DNA from: Actinomycetota bacterium
GTDB taxonomy: Bacteria > Actinomycetota > Thermoleophilia > Gaiellales > F1-60-MAGs149
Direction of reading: 5' to 3'
DNA length: 9,042 nt
Assembly (NCBI GenBank): GCA_947481755.1
Contig: CANKHS010000040.1
Coordinates: 1-9,042, forward strand
Shown here: positions 7,165 through 9,042 of the stretch, one piece after another
How positions within the stretch are numbered: the first letter of the stretch is position 1
Layout: every line of letters starts with the position of its first letter
Position numbers and translations under genes: made by a program
Notes under the pieces: generated by a model
Databases searched by the model: none
The model's input: the letters and a program-made list of their open reading frames with translations, nothing else
Told to the model about the DNA's origin: nothing

Positions 7165-7172
7165 CCCTACGG
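7159..7172. repeat. Short inverted repeat containing both convergent stop codons
   Basis: CCGTAG and CTACGG form a perfect 6-base inverted repeat around CC. The stop codon of the glycoside hydrolase gene lies in one arm and the era stop in the other. As RNA it would fold to a 5-pair stem with a 4-base loop on either strand. No T-run follows, so a role as an intrinsic terminator is weak. It may simply follow from two TAG stops facing each other. Confidence 0.25.
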
Positions 7173-8051
7173 GCCGAGCCGGTCGAGCAGTGCCGGATCG
7201 TCGCGCCAGCCACTCTGAAAACGCACGCGCAGGTCGAGCATGACCTTGGCACCGATGACTCGCTCAATGTTTGGTCTCGCCGAGGTGCCGATGGCGCGAA
7301 TCATTGAGCCGCCGGCGCCAATCACGATGCCCTGCTGTGACTTGGAGTCCACATAAATCGTCGCCTCGATACGGGCAGCGCGCTTCTTCGTCGGCGCCTC
7401 GTATTCCTCAATCACGACGGTGAGCGCGTGTGGCACCTCATCGCGAAGTCGCCGCAAGGCCTGTTCACGAATGAGTTCAGCGATCTGGAGACGCACCGGG
7501 TCCGAGGACTTGGCGTCATCCGGAAACAGTGCTGGTCCCGGAGGAGCCATCCGAACGAGGTCATCCACCAAGGCCTGGACACCGTCGCCGTCAATCGCCG
7601 AGATCGGATGCAACTCCGCAAAGTCGCCCAACTCAGCAGCAGCACCGATTGCACGGCCAATGCGCTCTGGCGACATGCCATCGGTCTTATTGACGACGAT
7701 AATTACCGGCACGCCGGCAGCGAAGGCCGCCTCGGCGCTGGCACGGTCGCCACCACCGATCGACTCTGTGCCGTCGAGGACAAGCAAGACCAGGTCGACA
7801 TCGGAGAGCGTTTCGCGCACGCTACTAGCCATCCGCTCGGTCAGTCCATCGCGGGGAATCTGAATGCCAGGGAGGTCGGCGAGCACAAGCTGCCACCCAT
7901 CGCCATGGGCAATCCCAGCGATGCGGCGCCGCGTCGTCTGCGGGCGATTCGACGTAATCGTCACGTGTTGGCCAACAATCGCGTTGACGAGCGTGCTCTT
8001 ACCAACGTTGGGGCGACCGGCGAGGCCAATGAGTGCGCAGCGAAATTCCAC
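7167..8051 (-). CDS. era: GTPase Era
   Basis: Era is an essential GTPase that binds 16S rRNA near its 3' end and checks 30S subunit assembly. Taking GTG at 8051 as start gives 294 residues, the normal Era length. The G domain has G1 GRPNVGKS (12-19), G2 around SNRPQTTR (34-41), G3 DLPG (59-62; most Era proteins have DTPG), G4 NKTD (121-124) and G5 SA in PISA (149-152). The C-terminal KH domain carries a VIGAGGSMIRAIG loop (243-255), and the protein ends with the family's WRDDPALLDRLG. An in-frame extension of 78 residues upstream exists but is Ser/Arg-rich, unlike Era, and would run through the divergent promoters, so I reject it. A TACCCT box lies 6 bases before the GTG and no Shine-Dalgarno is present. 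Neighbours common beside era elsewhere, such as ybeY or recO, are absent; here it is a single-gene unit. Confidence 0.95.
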   Translation of the reverse strand: MEFRCALIGLAGRPNVGKSTLVNAIVGQHVTITSNRPQTTRRRIAGIAHGDGWQLVLADLPGIQIPRDGLTERMASSVRETLSDVDLVLLVLDGTESIGGGDRASAEAAFAAGVPVIIVVNKTDGMSPERIGRAIGAAAELGDFAELHPISAIDGDGVQALVDDLVRMAPPGPALFPDDAKSSDPVRLQIAELIREQALRRLRDEVPHALTVVIEEYEAPTKKRAARIEATIYVDSKSQQGIVIGAGGSMIRAIGTSARPNIERVIGAKVMLDLRVRFQSGWRDDPALLDRLGP

Positions 8052-8057
8052 GCTTGC

Positions 8058-8086
8058 AGGGTACGTCACCCGACGATTTGTCTCGA
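8058..8086 (-). promoter_or_regulatory. Putative leaderless promoter of era
   Basis: On the minus strand TACCCT (8058-8063) lies 6 bases before the GTG start, the spacing expected when the first transcribed base is the start codon. At 17 bases upstream the hexamer TCGAGA (8081-8086) is a weak -35. The adjacent GAGACA matches TTGACA at 4 of 6 but with only 15 bases of spacing. It overlaps the promoter of the divergent GntR gene. Confidence 0.35.
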
Positions 8087-8110
8087 CGGCAACCCCAGAT
8101 CCAGTACTCT
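8083..8110 (+). promoter_or_regulatory. Putative promoter of the GntR/FadR-type regulator
   Basis: TCGACG (8083-8088) and TACTCT (8105-8110) are separated by 16 bases, and each agrees with the consensus at about 4 positions. The -10 ends 14 bases before the ATG, giving a very short leader. The -10 lies inside the left arm of the inverted repeat at 8106-8122. Confidence 0.35.
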
Positions 8111-8122
8111 GCCGCTCAGAGT
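8106..8122. promoter_or_regulatory. Candidate operator: 17-base inverted repeat over the GntR gene promoter
   Basis: ACTCTG and CAGAGT are perfect 6-base arms around CCGCT. The repeat covers most of the -10 box and the expected transcription start, 2 bases before the ATG. FadR-type regulators usually bind short palindromes of about this size as dimers and often repress their own gene, so autoregulation is a reasonable inference. The palindrome is directly visible; binding is not. Confidence 0.4.
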
Positions 8123-8124
8123 TC

Positions 8125-8862
8125 ATGAGCACCTTGCCCACCGCCCGCGACACCGTCTTTGCCCCCGTGCAGGTGGAGGGCGCCGTGGAGAAAATCGTTC
8201 GCCGCCTCGGTGAGGCGATCGGCACTGGCCTATTGAGCCCGGGAGAACGGCTGCCGTCCGAGCTCGAGTTGGCCGACCGCCTCAACGTTGCTCCGATGAC
8301 GCTCCGCCAGGCGCTGGCGATTCTGCGGGACGCCGGCTATGTCGAGACAAGACGTGGTCGTGGCGCCGGCACGTTCGTTGCGGCCACCATCGCCACTCCC
8401 CTCGGCTCGACCGGCTGGGTCCCCACCGAACCCGAACTGCGCGACCTCGTCGACTGGCGACGAACCATCGGTGCCGAGAGTGCGGCTCTCGCTGCCACGC
8501 GTGCCGATGACCAGAAGCGGACGCGGATTGTCGCGGCCGCCCAGGTCGCCGATTCGGCGGCATCCGGCGCCTACGGTGGCTATCGGGTGGCAGACGCTGC
8601 GTTTCACATCACGGTTGCGGAGGCGAGTGGAAGCGCGCGCCTCGTTGTGGCCGAGACGGCCATTCAGTCGGAGTTCAACGCCATCTTTGGCTCACTGCCC
8701 GGGACGGATTCCACGATGGCCTTGCGGATCTCGACGCTCGGACACGATCCGATCGTCACAGCGATTCTTGCGGCCGATCCCGTGAGGGCTCGGCAGGCGA
8801 TGGAGCACCATGTCGAGTCAACCTATGACTGGATCGTCGGCCTCCACCTCGGCCGGCTCTAG
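8125..8862 (+). CDS. GntR family transcriptional regulator, FadR/FCD subfamily
   Basis: This 245-residue regulator has an N-terminal GntR winged helix (about 17-86). It includes IGTGLLSPGERLPSELELAD (32-51), the recognition-helix region VAPMTLRQALAILRDAGYVE (55-74) and the wing RRGRGAGTFV (76-85). The C-terminal half (about 103-240) is an all-helical FCD effector domain. The usual FCD metal and ligand residues are present in order and at typical spacing: D157 and H161 in VADAAFHITVAEASGS, H207 in LGHDPI, and H229 in AMEHHVEST. The protein probably binds a small carboxylate beside a metal ion and releases its operator. I chose the ATG at 8125 because the frame upstream has no family resemblance and overlaps era. 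An inverted repeat lies over the promoter. The next gene, on the same strand after 45 bases, begins like a cytochrome P450 and is the likely target. The effector is unknown. Confidence 0.92.
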   Translation: MSTLPTARDTVFAPVQVEGAVEKIVRRLGEAIGTGLLSPGERLPSELELADRLNVAPMTLRQALAILRDAGYVETRRGRGAGTFVAATIATPLGSTGWVPTEPELRDLVDWRRTIGAESAALAATRADDQKRTRIVAAAQVADSAASGAYGGYRVADAAFHITVAEASGSARLVVAETAIQSEFNAIFGSLPGTDSTMALRISTLGHDPIVTAILAADPVRARQAMEHHVESTYDWIVGLHLGRL

Positions 8863-8872
8863 AGACCGATGC

Positions 8873-8900
8873 TTGCTTCCTGAACCCTAGTATGTAGAGT
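8873..8900 (+). promoter_or_regulatory. Putative promoter of the P450-like gene
   Basis: TTGCTT (8873-8878) and TAGAGT (8895-8900) are 16 bases apart, and the -10 ends 7 bases before the ATG, again predicting a leaderless mRNA. An alternative -10, TAGTAT at 8888-8893, ends 14 bases before the ATG. Either way the gene can be transcribed separately from the regulator upstream. Confidence 0.3.
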
Positions 8901-8905
8901 TCTAC
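8894..8905. promoter_or_regulatory. Candidate operator: 12-base palindrome before the P450-like gene
   Basis: GTAGA and TCTAC are perfect arms around GT, 2 bases before the ATG and over the putative -10 box. The core AGAGTTC (8896-8902) also occurs just before the start of the upstream GntR gene (8118-8124), in nearly the same position relative to ATG. This suggests, but does not prove, a shared regulator-binding site. Confidence 0.35.
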
Positions 8906-8907
8906 GG

Positions 8908-9042
8908 ATGTCCTCGGTTCAAACAAAAATCAACGCGCCAGAGCTGCCGTTTCTCGACATCAACGACCCCAACTTTTCGATTCGGTCGGACAGCGTGCGT
9001 GACGCCCGCACAGCGGGTCCCTATGCGCGCACCCCCTATGGT
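8908..9042 (+). CDS. Probable cytochrome P450, 5' fragment (runs off the window)
   Basis: Only the first 45 codons are present, with no stop before the edge. The translation includes LPFLDINDPNFSIRSDSV (13-30) and RDARTAGPYARTPYG (31-45). This resembles the N-terminus of soluble bacterial P450s, where a short 'DP-x-F' segment is followed by an 'aR-x-x-G-x-YA-x-T-x-x-G' segment forming the first helix and beta strand. The haem-binding Cys and I-helix motifs would lie beyond the window, so the call rests on this segment alone. There is no transmembrane anchor, as expected for a bacterial enzyme. It starts 45 bases after the FadR-type regulator on the same strand, and a palindrome lies before the ATG. 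Substrate cannot be inferred. Confidence 0.6.
   Translation, partial: MSSVQTKINAPELPFLDINDPNFSIRSDSVRDARTAGPYARTPYG

Noticed and set aside
7159..7172. Intrinsic bidirectional terminator between the hydrolase gene and era
   Set aside because: The stem is only 5-6 base pairs with a tiny loop and no T-run on either side. I keep it only as a short inverted repeat.
7864..8124. 87-residue N-terminal extension of the GntR regulator
   Set aside because: It is antisense to the 5' part of era and has no resemblance to the family. The ATG at 8125 places the winged helix at the usual position.
7428..8213. 261-codon plus-strand open frame opposite era
   Set aside because: Antisense register of a firmly identified Era gene, no domain, and it would run over the era and GntR starts.
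8052..8285. 78-residue N-terminal extension of Era
   Set aside because: Era proteins begin a few residues before the GRPNVGKS motif. The extension is low-complexity and crosses the divergent promoter region and the GntR gene start.
1..9042. Mobile element, defence system, CRISPR array or RNA gene
   Set aside because: I saw no transposase, integrase, terminal repeats, spaced direct repeats or tRNA-like cloverleaf. Base composition looks even across the window and the genes are mostly housekeeping or metabolic.

Overview
The window is a dense, G+C-rich bacterial chromosome segment. It holds eight complete or nearly complete genes and the first 45 codons of a ninth. Several features point to a high-GC Gram-positive type lineage, most likely an actinobacterium, perhaps a deep branch such as Thermoleophilia: the protein set, the GTG/TTG starts, the -10 boxes lying only 6-14 bases before start codons, and the scarcity of Shine-Dalgarno sequences. 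This is inference from style, not a marker-gene placement. I see no insertion sequence, phage gene, CRISPR array, tRNA or rRNA.

Layout, left to right. A VIT1/CCC1-type membrane transporter (+, 4-669) converges on a minus-strand operon transcribed from about 4245 down to 666. That operon runs NUDIX hydrolase, then M3-family oligoendopeptidase F, then methylaspartate ammonia-lyase, with gaps of 10 and 3 bases. A 46-base divergent promoter region (4246-4291) separates it from a membrane-anchored polysaccharide deacetylase (+, 4292-5176). The deacetylase converges on a DeoC-family aldolase-like gene (-, 5173-5847). A second divergent region (5848-5925) leads to a membrane-anchored DUF4015-type putative glycoside hydrolase (+, 5926-7164), which converges on the ribosome-assembly GTPase Era (-, 7167-8051). 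A third divergent region (8052-8124) leads to a GntR/FadR-type regulator (+, 8125-8862). After 45 bases, a probable cytochrome P450 begins (+, 8908 to the window edge).

How the genes may work together. The minus-strand operon joins nucleotide-sugar housekeeping, peptide breakdown and amino-acid deamination. The deacetylase and the glycoside hydrolase are both N-terminally anchored and extracytoplasmic, and could act on the same envelope or matrix polysaccharide. The GntR/FadR protein is the obvious candidate regulator of the downstream P450. An inverted repeat lies over its own promoter and a related palindrome lies just before the P450 start.

The most noteworthy points are four. The DeoC homologue has lost its Schiff-base lysine. 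The methylaspartate ammonia-lyase has a complete active site but no glutamate mutase nearby. Leaderless or near-leaderless promoters recur, and the divergent ones appear to share -35 DNA. All three convergent gene pairs have stop codons that touch or overlap. No clearly new multi-gene defence or mobile system is present, and most of the window is ordinary chromosomal content. No gene-free stretch exceeds 300 bases; the longest is 78 bases.
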